Shown here one piece after another: positions 1 to 6,335 of a stretch of 8,241 bases of DNA. The DNA lies in contig CAMNDE010000111.1 in the NCBI GenBank assembly GCA_946534895.1, positions 1 to 8,241 of the forward strand, given 5' to 3'. Position 1 is the first letter of the stretch, and every line of letters starts with the position of its first letter. The DNA comes from UBA2943 sp946534895 (GTDB taxonomy: Bacteria; Bacillota; Clostridia; Christensenellales; Aristaeellaceae). The notes beneath the pieces were generated by a model that did not search any database, had not been told where the DNA came from, and saw only the letters and a list, made by a program, of their open reading frames with translations. Position numbers and translations under genes: made by a program.

Positions 1-18
1 AAAAAGCTCTGATCATCC

Positions 19-72
19 AAAAGGCCGCACCATGAAGAAATCCTCTGATTTCCTTCATGATGCGGCCTTTTT
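19..72 (-). terminator. Long hairpin terminator at operon end
   Basis: A near-perfect inverted repeat with arms at 19-42 and 47-72 (cores GGCCGCACCATGAAG and CTTCATGATGCGGCC), flanked by an A-run on one side and a T-run on the other. It begins ten bases after the ABC transporter stop. One position is a G-U pair in the minus-strand RNA but a C-A mismatch in the plus-strand RNA, and the stem has one bulge, so the fold is slightly better for the minus transcript. The T-runs (four on the minus strand, five on the plus) allow it to work in both directions, which suits a convergent gene to the left of the window. Confidence 0.85.
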
Positions 73-81
73 CATGCACGC

Positions 82-1812
82 TCATGCTCTGTCCGTGGTC
101 CTGCCGTCTTCCGTTATCCCATGCTCCCCGAACCGGATCACACGGCCGCAGATACTCAGGGCTGCCGGCCTGTGCGTGACAATCACCACGGTTCTGTTCT
201 GAAGCTTTCTGAGATGATCCAGCACTTCTTTTTCCGTCTTCTCGTCCAGCGCACTGGTCGCTTCATCCAGCAGGAGTACGGGACTGCGGGAAAAGACCGC
301 CCTTGCGATGGCCAGACGCTGCATCTGGCCTTCAGAAAGGCCTGCGCCATGCTCTCCGAGCATGGTGTCCATGCCCTGCTCCAGTTCATCCACAAAGTCC
401 GCGCATGCCGCCTCAAGCGCTCTCCGGATCCCCGCATCGTCTGTCCGCTCCTGCGGCGCGCCGAAGCTCACCACATCCCGGACACTGCCGCGCATAAGCA
501 GATTGCCCTGAGGAACATAGGCGAAAAGCCTCCGCCACTGTTCCGTCATTTCCTGGCAGCTTCCGTCCATGTTTTCCAGAAAGCTCATTCCCGCATCCAG
601 CCTGTATACGCCCATGAGCAGCCTGAGTACGGTGGACTTCCCGCACCCGCTGGGACCGCACAGAGCAATCATGTCTCCCTTCTTTACTTCCAGGCTGACG
701 TGTTCCAGAACCGGCGGCAGTTTTTCCCCGGACAGATCCGCCAGCTTCTCCACTGTCGGATCATACGCAAACACAGCATCGCGCAGACCGAACCCGGCCA
801 TCCGATGATCGTAATAGTCCAGTATCTCATCCATGCCCAGTGCCGGCAATTCCCCGGCATCCGGGTAGTCTTCAATTTCCATCAGCCGCTCACCGCTGGC
901 CAGCATGGCATAGTATACCGGCAGTACGCCGGTAAGACTGGCAAACGGAGCCTGAATCTGACCGATCAGCTGAATCATGGCCATGAGCGTTCCATAGCTG
1001 ACACTGCCGGTCAGAATCCCGTATCCACAGTATCCCAGGCCAAACAGATACATGCCATCCATGCCTGCCCCGAACCCAATGTTGCACAGGTTCGCAAACC
1101 GGTACTTTCGCTGCCTTGCCGACTTATGCTCCTCCATCCATGTTCCCGCTTCCTGCTCCGTCTGACTTTCCGCGGCAAAGGACCGGATCATCAGCATGCT
1201 GCCCAGGCGTTCCTGAAGAAACACCCGCAGGCGTCCATCCGCCTCCTGCACAGCTTTATGAAGCCGCTTCATCCGTTTCCGGAAAACATACGTCAGAACA
1301 AGCACCAGCGCTCCGCCGGGGATCAGTATGGAGGCAAAGCGCGCATCAAGAGAAATCATCAGGATCAGCGCGCTGAACAGTTTCACAAGCATTCCGGTCA
1401 GGCCGGGCAGAATATTCACATATCCTTCCGCCACCACCACGGTATCGCTGGTTAGACGGTTCAGCCATTCCCCGGAGTGCAGGGCGCTGACCGTTGCGTA
1501 ATCCTTCCGCAGCAGCATGCTCATGAGCCGCTCCTTGAACGCGTTTTCCAGCGTGGACAGAGCGGTTGCGTTCAGTGAACGGATCGCAGCATTCAGAAGA
1601 TTCCGTGCTGCCATGAGCAGAACAAGCAGCAGAAGCCCATGCCAGAATGCTTCGCTCTGGCGTGCCGCAGCGCTGTCCACTACGTTTTTCAGAAACAGAG
1701 CCTCCATCACACCGGATACCCCGACAATCATCTGCAGCAGCATCAGCGCGGCAATATACAGTTTTTTTCGTCCAGGTACCGCATAAAGCCATCTCAGTGT
1801 AGGGTTTTTCAT
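82..1812 (-). CDS. ABC exporter, fused permease and ATPase
   Basis: 576 residues, a half-transporter of the MsbA/LmrA type that should act as a dimer. The membrane domain covers about residues 15-300 with hydrophobic spans near 18-40, 58-75, 133-175 and 250-300. The ATPase domain shows Walker A GPSGCGKST at 386-394, Q-loop Gln435 in AYVPQ, signature LSEGQMQR at 492-499, Walker B VLLLDEATSALD from 512, and H-loop His547. All catalytic residues are present. There is no N-terminal C39 peptidase domain, so leader cleavage must be done by another protein, most simply the S26 protease two genes upstream. The start ATG 1812 overlaps the nucleotidyltransferase stop by four bases; AGGA lies seven bases before it. 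It is the last gene before the terminator. Probable cargo is the modified peptide; a lipid or lipid-linked glycan is an alternative because an oligosaccharyltransferase shares the operon. Confidence 0.95.
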   Translation of the reverse strand: MKNPTLRWLYAVPGRKKLYIAALMLLQMIVGVSGVMEALFLKNVVDSAAARQSEAFWHGLLLLVLLMAARNLLNAAIRSLNATALSTLENAFKERLMSMLLRKDYATVSALHSGEWLNRLTSDTVVVAEGYVNILPGLTGMLVKLFSALILMISLDARFASILIPGGALVLVLTYVFRKRMKRLHKAVQEADGRLRVFLQERLGSMLMIRSFAAESQTEQEAGTWMEEHKSARQRKYRFANLCNIGFGAGMDGMYLFGLGYCGYGILTGSVSYGTLMAMIQLIGQIQAPFASLTGVLPVYYAMLASGERLMEIEDYPDAGELPALGMDEILDYYDHRMAGFGLRDAVFAYDPTVEKLADLSGEKLPPVLEHVSLEVKKGDMIALCGPSGCGKSTVLRLLMGVYRLDAGMSFLENMDGSCQEMTEQWRRLFAYVPQGNLLMRGSVRDVVSFGAPQERTDDAGIRRALEAACADFVDELEQGMDTMLGEHGAGLSEGQMQRLAIARAVFSRSPVLLLDEATSALDEKTEKEVLDHLRKLQNRTVVIVTHRPAALSICGRVIRFGEHGITEDGRTTDRA

Positions 1813-2921
1813 TTTCTTTTCCTGTTCAGTCCAAGTATTGCCTTCATCTGTGCCCGGAAAAAACGGTTCTTCAAAATCAGACCTCTGGGAAACCGCAGCA
1901 GCCAGAAAAAAGGATAGAGATACGGCGCCCGCTTCAGGACCGGGAACAGCTCATACATTCTTGCTTTGGGCATGTTCACCCTGGAAAGGAAATACTTCCA
2001 TCTGCCCATTTCCTCCACCTGATATTCCGCGTCATTTTCCGCGGTTCCATAGGCACCGGAGGAGCTCATGAAGTCCAGCATCTCCTCTTCCTCTGCAGAC
2101 AGCGCTTCCCCGTCAAACAGATGCTCAGCCAGTTTCCGGATGTTCCGTTCAAAATCCGCCATATGCATTTTTTCCGCTTCCCGGGCAACATAGTCCATAT
2201 CCAGCTTTCTGGCCCGGAGATACACATAGGTGTCCAGAAGCGAGCGCAGTCCGGTGCCTCCATGGGTATAATGTCCGTACTCATGGGCTGTCATATAGAC
2301 ATAGAAATCCTCATCCGTAAAGTGATATCCGAACTGATGTCCCGCATCCTTTACCAGGCGTTCCTTCACATTCAGATAATAGTCGTACAGTTCCTTCCTG
2401 GAAGCAACGGGAAACAGCAGTCTGTGCATCTCAAAGTTGCTGGCTGGTTTCTTCTTGTACACATCATGATGATACCGCTCATACGCATCCGTCTCAAACC
2501 CGAGATCCGTCATAATCTTCCGCACATCCCCGGCCCGGTCTTTGTCAAAGAGAATATCATTGTCCGCCATCTCGCGCATGCCGTATACCGGGTACAGATT
2601 CTTGAGCACGGCGCCTTTGAGCGGCATATACCAGATCCCCTCCTTCTCCAGACGGTCCAGTACCTGTGCTCTGTCCGCATCCAGGAACACCATCTTCTGC
2701 TGGGTCCTGGCCACCGCCCGGATAAAGCGCTCATCCTGTATGCCTGCCCTGTCCAACGCCATGCCCACGGCAGACGTCAGCAGATGAATATCCGCCACTT
2801 CATACACCCGGTCCAGATCCATGCTCTCCACCATCCGGGCATCCGGCACCGTCTGCCTGACCGCGCAGCCGGCAAGATATGCGACCGCGTTCACGGTTTC
2901 ACGCATGTCCTGTCTGTTCAT
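1809..2921 (-). CDS. PF14907-type nucleotidyltransferase family protein
   Basis: 370 residues from ATG 2921. Seen: PLKGAVLKNLYP at 100-111 (the conserved Leu-Lys-Gly segment), then REMADNDILF at 116-125 giving the acidic Asp-x-Asp pair (Asp120, Asp122), EMHRLLFP at 164-171, and HEYGHYTHGGTGLRSLLD at 213-230, followed by an Arg/Lys-rich C-terminus. This is the pattern of the nucleotidyltransferase-fold proteins common in Bacillota RiPP and lasso clusters. They are presumed to attach a nucleotide to the peptide or a partner, but their role in such clusters is little known to me. ATG 2930 overlaps the protease stop as ATGA, but the AGGAG at 2931-2935 would abut it; ATG 2921 gives a nine-base spacer and was chosen. 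The stop overlaps the ABC transporter start (ATGA). Not a toxin-type NTase by context. Confidence 0.83.
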   Translation of the reverse strand: MNRQDMRETVNAVAYLAGCAVRQTVPDARMVESMDLDRVYEVADIHLLTSAVGMALDRAGIQDERFIRAVARTQQKMVFLDADRAQVLDRLEKEGIWYMPLKGAVLKNLYPVYGMREMADNDILFDKDRAGDVRKIMTDLGFETDAYERYHHDVYKKKPASNFEMHRLLFPVASRKELYDYYLNVKERLVKDAGHQFGYHFTDEDFYVYMTAHEYGHYTHGGTGLRSLLDTYVYLRARKLDMDYVAREAEKMHMADFERNIRKLAEHLFDGEALSAEEEEMLDFMSSSGAYGTAENDAEYQVEEMGRWKYFLSRVNMPKARMYELFPVLKRAPYLYPFFWLLRFPRGLILKNRFFRAQMKAILGLNRKRK

Positions 2922-2926
2922 CTTCT

Positions 2927-3364
2927 TCATCTCCTGTACCGTATACGATGCAGCCGCCGTCCCAAAGCCTGAAATACTCTCAGCAGTATGCCTCTTCCGG
3001 GAAACAGGCCGCACCAGAGATGCGCATAGACCCGGTAACGCCAGTCCGTCACCGGAATCTCCCGGCCGTCCCGGACTACAGCGGTCAGTACGCCCAGGAT
3101 CTGCCGATCCTGAATTCCTGTTTCACACTGCTGCTGGTTATCCCCGCGCATGACATATCCATCGGGACATACTTTCACGATGCGGTGCAGCACATATTCC
3201 CCGCTGTCCCTTCGATACAGCGGAACATCATATTTCTTCAGCTTTCCCTGTACCGGATGGATGATCATCAGGTCCCGGCCTTCCCGGATCAGCGGCCGCA
3301 TGCTGGTGCCCCGGTTGGAATACACCAGAACGCCGTCCCGCTCAAGCGCTTCTTCAAACGTCAC
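2927..3364 (-). CDS. S24/S26-family signal-peptidase-like protease
   Basis: 145 residues from GTG 3364, which overlaps the oligosaccharyltransferase stop by 11 bases. Signal peptidase I boxes are visible: RGTSMRPLIREGR at 18-30 with nucleophile Ser21 in the S-M-x-P box, then YVLHRIVKV with His60 where bacterial LepB has the general-base Lys, then VMRGDNQ (GDN 74-76) and a final beta strand ILGVLTAVV. A Ser/His pair is the mark of the ER/archaeal/SipW subtype (S26B). No N-terminal membrane anchor is seen; a weakly hydrophobic stretch at about 112-131 is the only candidate for membrane contact. Likely role: removal of the precursor leader, because the ABC exporter in this operon has no C39 peptidase domain. 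The protease class is well supported; the substrate is inferred. Confidence 0.85.
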   Translation of the reverse strand: MTFEEALERDGVLVYSNRGTSMRPLIREGRDLMIIHPVQGKLKKYDVPLYRRDSGEYVLHRIVKVCPDGYVMRGDNQQQCETGIQDRQILGVLTAVVRDGREIPVTDWRYRVYAHLWCGLFPGRGILLRVFQALGRRLHRIRYRR

Positions 3365-5780
3365 CGCCTGCCTCCGTTCCTCCGTCTCCGGAAAGCACCG
3401 TCTCATTTTCTTCCGGCTCCAGAATCTGCCATAACTGCGTGCACCAGACATGTATATAATTGATCTCGATCCGCCGCTGTGCCGCACAGGTGTCAAGGTC
3501 ATCGCCGCCGTACCAGGTGCCCAGATGCCGGATTCCCGGAATGTGCGCGTCCTCACAGAACATAAGCCGTATCAGCATGCTGTCGCAGAGATTCGCGCTG
3601 CACAGCATCGCACTGCACGATTTTCCTTCTCTGACAACGACCACTGCAGCATGATCATTGCCGTACTGTTCATCCTGAATCCTCTCTCCCTGTTCCCATA
3701 CGCACAGTCTCGAAGGCGTCGCCGTTCCCTGCTCACCGCTGTAGGTACACGCTATCCGGCCCTGCGCATCCATGCTGAGGTGAAGCGTATACTCGCCGCC
3801 GCGCATGGGCATGTCACATTCCCGGCCGCTTTCCAGTGTGATGGACGCGTCCGGGATCACCGCAAACGTCTTTTCCTCCTGTGCCCGTGCCGCAGGATTC
3901 CAGAAGGCAAAATAGGCCAGTGTGCCATGCTTGGCCACCATATCCGTGCTCAATGTCAGCACCAGCGGCGAACCCGTTTCCGGATGCGTATATTCCAGAA
4001 TCTCACCGCTGATCCCCGTACTGCTCAGCATGCTGGCTGCCTCTTCCCGCTCCCGCTTCAGCAGCCGGATCAGCAGATCTGCGGCATCTGCCTGATCCCC
4101 GCATGCCTGCTCAAGCCTGTCCAGGGCATCCGCTCCATGCATATTGAGCATGCGCAGAATCCGGCCGGCAAACCCGTCATCCTCAGTAAGCAGCGCTTTT
4201 GCCATCAGCCAGTTTATTTTTCCGCTGTCCGTTCCGCCATCTGCCAGCGTCCGCCGCCCTGCCGCATACTCCGTGTAATAGCCGTCATCCCACCAGCCGG
4301 CCACCGCCGTGTCTGCGGGAAGCGTTTCCCGGATGAAATGCATGGCTTCACTCTTGGCATCATTCAGGAAAGGCCTGGCTGCCCGGCTTGTATTCCACGC
4401 GCCTCTGCAGACCGGTCCCACGGTGCACACCGCAAGAAGTATGCACAGTACCCGGGCCAGGCCCCGCCGTGTGCATTTTGCCGCGGTCATGTCCAGCCTT
4501 CCCACCAGAAGACCGCACAGAACCGAAAGCGGAAGCACCGCAAGCTCGGCAAACCGATTCCCGATACATGCCAGATATCCGGTGATCAGCAGCCAGACGC
4601 CCAGATATACTGTCTCCGCGGCAATATCTGCAGACTGCTGGGTGTCCGTCCTTTTTTCGTTCCCCGCATATTTCCTTTCCAGGACCGGTCCGAGCAGCCC
4701 GGCCGGAACGGCCAGCAGGCCCATCAGGCATGGAAACATCCCGCCGAGCATGCCCACCAGGGTTTTTGTATTTGCTTTCACCCATTCAAGCGGAGACAGG
4801 GCCGGAAAAACCCTTGGTGCACGCATCTCACCAGTTTGCTGGAATACAAAGGGCATGGCATCCGTACTGACACGGAAAGACCTGTAAGCCATTACAGCCC
4901 CTGCAAGGTCCTCCGGAAACGCTTTTCCGTGCAGAAGCACCAATAATGCCGCGGAGCACAGAAGGGTCATCAGCCCTCCACGGAGCATGGTCCAACGGCC
5001 CTTTTGCTTCCCCTCAGGCCGCAGAACCGGTATTACTCCGGCGCAGAGCATGCAGACAAGTGCCAGCACAAAGTAACCGTAGTATGCCACCCAGAAAAGA
5101 GACATCAGAGAAAGCGCCGCTGCGCTGAGCAATGCCCAGCCAAACTGCCTCCCCAGCCGTTTCTCCTGCATGGCGCACAGCTGTGCCAGCATCTGTGTCA
5201 GAGGAAGCACACCCAGCACCATATCGGTATCAAAGAATCCGGCATACGTATGCAGCACAAAGGGCAGTGCACATCCGCTCAGAATGCCTGCCGCCACACC
5301 GCCCATGAGACAGGTCCTCTTCCTGACATAGCAGAACGCAGGAACGGCAGTCATGCTCCCCAGGACTGTTCCCATCCAGAAAGCAGTCTGCCGGAGCGTC
5401 ACGCCAAATCCGGAAAGCATGTATTTCCACAGCAGCCAGGCCAGAACCGACAGCCCAAGCGGAATAGCTGTTTCATTTTCCGGACTCTGAACCCTCGGCC
5501 CCATCAGAGCATCCGTGCTTCGAAAGTTTACCGGTATCAGCCTGTCTTCTTCCGCCATTTCCTCTGCCTTGCGCAGATAGAAATACGAATCCATCTCACT
5601 CAGGTACGGAAGTCCGTCCTCATCCTGAAGCCATAACCGCTCCTGTGAATCCAGTGAAGGAAGCGATCCGGATACCGTGCGCACCCAGATCGAAAAGCCC
5701 AGAATCGCAAGCAGCAACGCAAGTGCCGCGGCTCTGGCAGCCCGGCCTCCAGATACCTTTTTACGAATCCTTTCCTTCAT
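3354..5780 (-). CDS. STT3/PglB/AglB-like oligosaccharyltransferase
   Basis: 808 residues; a multi-pass membrane N-terminal half (first segment about 18-35, hydrophobic spans on to about 460) and a soluble C-terminal domain. STT3-family active-site elements are in order: first acidic residue Asp64 in EMDSYFYLRKAEEM (cf. DxYYxLR), the DxD in GFFDTDMV (Asp184, Asp186; cf. GYYDTDM of PglB), an external-loop TGE motif with Glu318 in FQQTGEMRAP, an Arg in GNRFAE (Arg410, possibly the pyrophosphate-contacting Arg), and the WWD motif at 496-498 as WWDDGYYTEYAAGR. The family moves a lipid-linked glycan onto Asn of N-x-S/T outside the membrane. The usual Tyr of WWDYG is Asp here. The length exceeds Campylobacter PglB (about 713 residues). 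Its start lies 85 bases after the precursor stop, beyond the hairpin; its stop overlaps the protease gene. The natural acceptor may be Asn35 of the precursor; that is inference. The family assignment is confident, activity and donor unknown. Confidence 0.92.
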   Translation of the reverse strand: MKERIRKKVSGGRAARAAALALLLAILGFSIWVRTVSGSLPSLDSQERLWLQDEDGLPYLSEMDSYFYLRKAEEMAEEDRLIPVNFRSTDALMGPRVQSPENETAIPLGLSVLAWLLWKYMLSGFGVTLRQTAFWMGTVLGSMTAVPAFCYVRKRTCLMGGVAAGILSGCALPFVLHTYAGFFDTDMVLGVLPLTQMLAQLCAMQEKRLGRQFGWALLSAAALSLMSLFWVAYYGYFVLALVCMLCAGVIPVLRPEGKQKGRWTMLRGGLMTLLCSAALLVLLHGKAFPEDLAGAVMAYRSFRVSTDAMPFVFQQTGEMRAPRVFPALSPLEWVKANTKTLVGMLGGMFPCLMGLLAVPAGLLGPVLERKYAGNEKRTDTQQSADIAAETVYLGVWLLITGYLACIGNRFAELAVLPLSVLCGLLVGRLDMTAAKCTRRGLARVLCILLAVCTVGPVCRGAWNTSRAARPFLNDAKSEAMHFIRETLPADTAVAGWWDDGYYTEYAAGRRTLADGGTDSGKINWLMAKALLTEDDGFAGRILRMLNMHGADALDRLEQACGDQADAADLLIRLLKREREEAASMLSSTGISGEILEYTHPETGSPLVLTLSTDMVAKHGTLAYFAFWNPAARAQEEKTFAVIPDASITLESGRECDMPMRGGEYTLHLSMDAQGRIACTYSGEQGTATPSRLCVWEQGERIQDEQYGNDHAAVVVVREGKSCSAMLCSANLCDSMLIRLMFCEDAHIPGIRHLGTWYGGDDLDTCAAQRRIEINYIHVWCTQLWQILEPEENETVLSGDGGTEAGGDV
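3371..3375 (-). promoter_or_regulatory. Ribosome binding site deciding the S26 protease start
   Basis: GGAGG six bases before GTG 3364, inside the end of the oligosaccharyltransferase gene. It favours the GTG over the upstream in-frame ATGs, which would add a charged, low-quality extension read from the shadow of the previous gene. Confidence 0.75.
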
Positions 5781-5787
5781 GCCGCAG

Positions 5788-5797
5788 CCTTCCTTCC
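5788..5797 (-). promoter_or_regulatory. Ribosome binding site deciding the OST start
   Basis: GGAAGGAAGG, seven bases before ATG 5780. The reading frame also opens at a TTG (5804), but this site lies inside that extension and points to 5780 as the true start. Confidence 0.8.
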
Positions 5798-5818
5798 GGT
5801 TCAAGTGAAAAACGGACA

Positions 5819-5843
5819 GAAGGCCTCACCCGGTGAGGCCTTC
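5819..5843 (-). terminator. Attenuator-like hairpin after the precursor gene
   Basis: A perfect 12-bp inverted repeat (arms GAAGGCCTCACC and GGTGAGGCCTTC) separated by a single base, so that the innermost pairs must open to form the loop. On the minus strand it is followed after six bases (TGTCCG) by five T. The gap before the T-run is wider than in an ideal intrinsic terminator, which suits partial read-through. It lies between the precursor stop and the oligosaccharyltransferase start and would let the precursor message exceed that of the downstream genes. Confidence 0.75.
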
Positions 5844-5865
5844 CCAAACAGACTCCGAAAATGCT

Positions 5866-5994
5866 TTACCTTCCAGGGCATACCGAATAGTTACCTGTCG
5901 CGTCTGAATATCCTGTACCAGATGCCGTGAGAATATCCGCATCCTCCAGCTCCACGGCAGTGATCACCGGCTTTTCATAGGTCAGTTTCTCCAT
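5866..5994 (-). CDS. RiPP precursor peptide with N-Y-S sequon (42 aa)
   Basis: A 42-residue ORF from ATG 5994 to TAA 5866 with a full Shine-Dalgarno. The N-terminal half (residues 1-25) begins MEKLTYEKPVITAVELED and ends ADILTAS: charged, with a Tyr-Glu-x-Pro start and a Leu-Thr-Ala-Ser end, like leaders of short clostridial radical-SAM precursors known to me. The C-terminal half (26-42) is GTGYSDATGNYSVCPGR: Gly/Ser/Thr-rich, with two Tyr, a single Cys39, and Asn35-Tyr36-Ser37, an N-x-S sequon. T23-A24-S25 before Gly26 would fit the small-residue rule (-3, -1) of signal peptidases. It has no hydrophobic signal segment. Its place between PqqD/radical SAM and the oligosaccharyltransferase, followed by an attenuator-like hairpin, is the classic setting of a precursor gene. 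I do not recognise a named family; the precursor role is inference from composition and context, the ORF itself is well supported. Confidence 0.85.
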   Translation of the reverse strand: MEKLTYEKPVITAVELEDADILTASGTGYSDATGNYSVCPGR

Positions 5995-6002
5995 TTGGAT
6001 TT

Positions 6003-6009
6003 CCTCCTT
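6003..6009 (-). promoter_or_regulatory. Strong ribosome binding site of the precursor gene
   Basis: AAGGAGG with an eight-base spacer to ATG 5994, inside a purine-rich tract (GGAAGGAAGGAGG). It supports translation of the short ORF and suggests high expression, as expected for a peptide that is a substrate rather than an enzyme. Confidence 0.88.
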
Positions 6010-6025
6010 CCTTCCAGAAGTCTAT

Positions 6026-6052
6026 GTGAAAGCCGGAAACCCGGCTTCTCAC
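6026..6052 (-). other. Stem-loop between pqqD-like gene and precursor gene
   Basis: An inverted repeat with arms GTGAGAAGCCGG and CCGGCTTTCAC (one bulged base) around a four-base loop. No T-run follows on the minus strand, so it does not look like an intrinsic terminator. A structure directly 5' of a highly translated precursor message could mark an RNA-processing or 5'-stabilising site; that is inference. I see no convincing -35/-10 pair in this 65-base gap. Confidence 0.55.
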
Positions 6053-6059
6053 TCACCAG

Positions 6060-6320
6060 TTATTCTTCCAGCACCCCGATCTTCCGCAGTGAATCCAGCG
6101 CTTCCGCCACATCCGCCGCGATCACTTCCCTCGGCGCATCGTAACGTTCGAACATGGCATCCACGATGGCTTCTTCCGAAGTCTCTTCCCGAAGAAGATT
6201 CACAATAAACGCCGCCGTGGGATTGCTGCGTATGATCCCGCTGAATGTTTTCTTTCCCACAGGTACAAGAAACTGCATATCGTTCACTTCCTGGGTAAGA
6301 AAACTGCCCTTCAGTTTCAT
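6060..6320 (-). CDS. PqqD-family leader-peptide-binding protein
   Basis: 86 residues, the usual size for stand-alone PqqD/RRE proteins. An N-terminal beta-rich part (LKGSFLTQEV, MQFLVPVGKKTFSGIIRSN) is followed by helices (TAAFIVNLLREETSEEAIVDAM, described here as residues 35-56) and a terminal VAEALDSLRKIGVLEE typical of the family. PqqD-type RiPP recognition elements bind the leader of a precursor and bring it to a radical SAM enzyme. The gene lies between exactly these two partners. The reading frame opens further upstream with a TTG at 6338, but ATG 6320 has an AAGGAGG eight bases ahead and is the better start. It begins 14 bases after the radical SAM stop. The family call is strong; leader binding is inferred from context. 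Confidence 0.92.
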   Translation of the reverse strand: MKLKGSFLTQEVNDMQFLVPVGKKTFSGIIRSNPTAAFIVNLLREETSEEAIVDAMFERYDAPREVIAADVAEALDSLRKIGVLEE

Positions 6321-6328
6321 GCTTCTGT

Positions 6329-6335
6329 CCTCCTT
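6329..6335 (-). promoter_or_regulatory. Ribosome binding site of the pqqD-like gene
   Basis: AAGGAGG, a full match to the anti-Shine-Dalgarno, sits eight bases before ATG 6320 and overlaps the last base of the radical SAM stop codon. It decides the start in favour of 6320 over the upstream TTG at 6338. Confidence 0.85.

Noticed and set aside
121..1455. 444-codon open frame on the plus strand antisense to the ABC exporter
   Set aside because: No domain or plausible ribosome site, low-complexity His/Arg/Gln-rich translation; the opposite strand encodes all ABC motifs.
2121..2972. 283-codon plus-strand frame antisense to the nucleotidyltransferase
   Set aside because: Composition of a shadow frame; the minus strand carries conserved family motifs and couples to both neighbours.
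3450..4946. 498-codon open frame on the plus strand inside the oligosaccharyltransferase gene
   Set aside because: It is antisense to a well-supported STT3-family gene, has a His/Arg/Pro/Gln-rich composition without any recognisable domain, and arises from GC-rich codon use on the coding strand.
5781..5804. TTG start extending the oligosaccharyltransferase by eight residues
   Set aside because: The extension contains the strong ribosome site of ATG 5780 and lacks one of its own.
5866..5994. Lipoprotein or classical secreted peptide
   Set aside because: A Cys is present near the end, but there is no hydrophobic signal segment and no lipobox; Cys39 is four residues from the C-terminus.
5995..6059. 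Dedicated promoter directly upstream of the precursor gene
   Set aside because: No -35/-10 pair with acceptable spacing could be found in the 65-base gap; the gap holds a stem-loop and the ribosome site.
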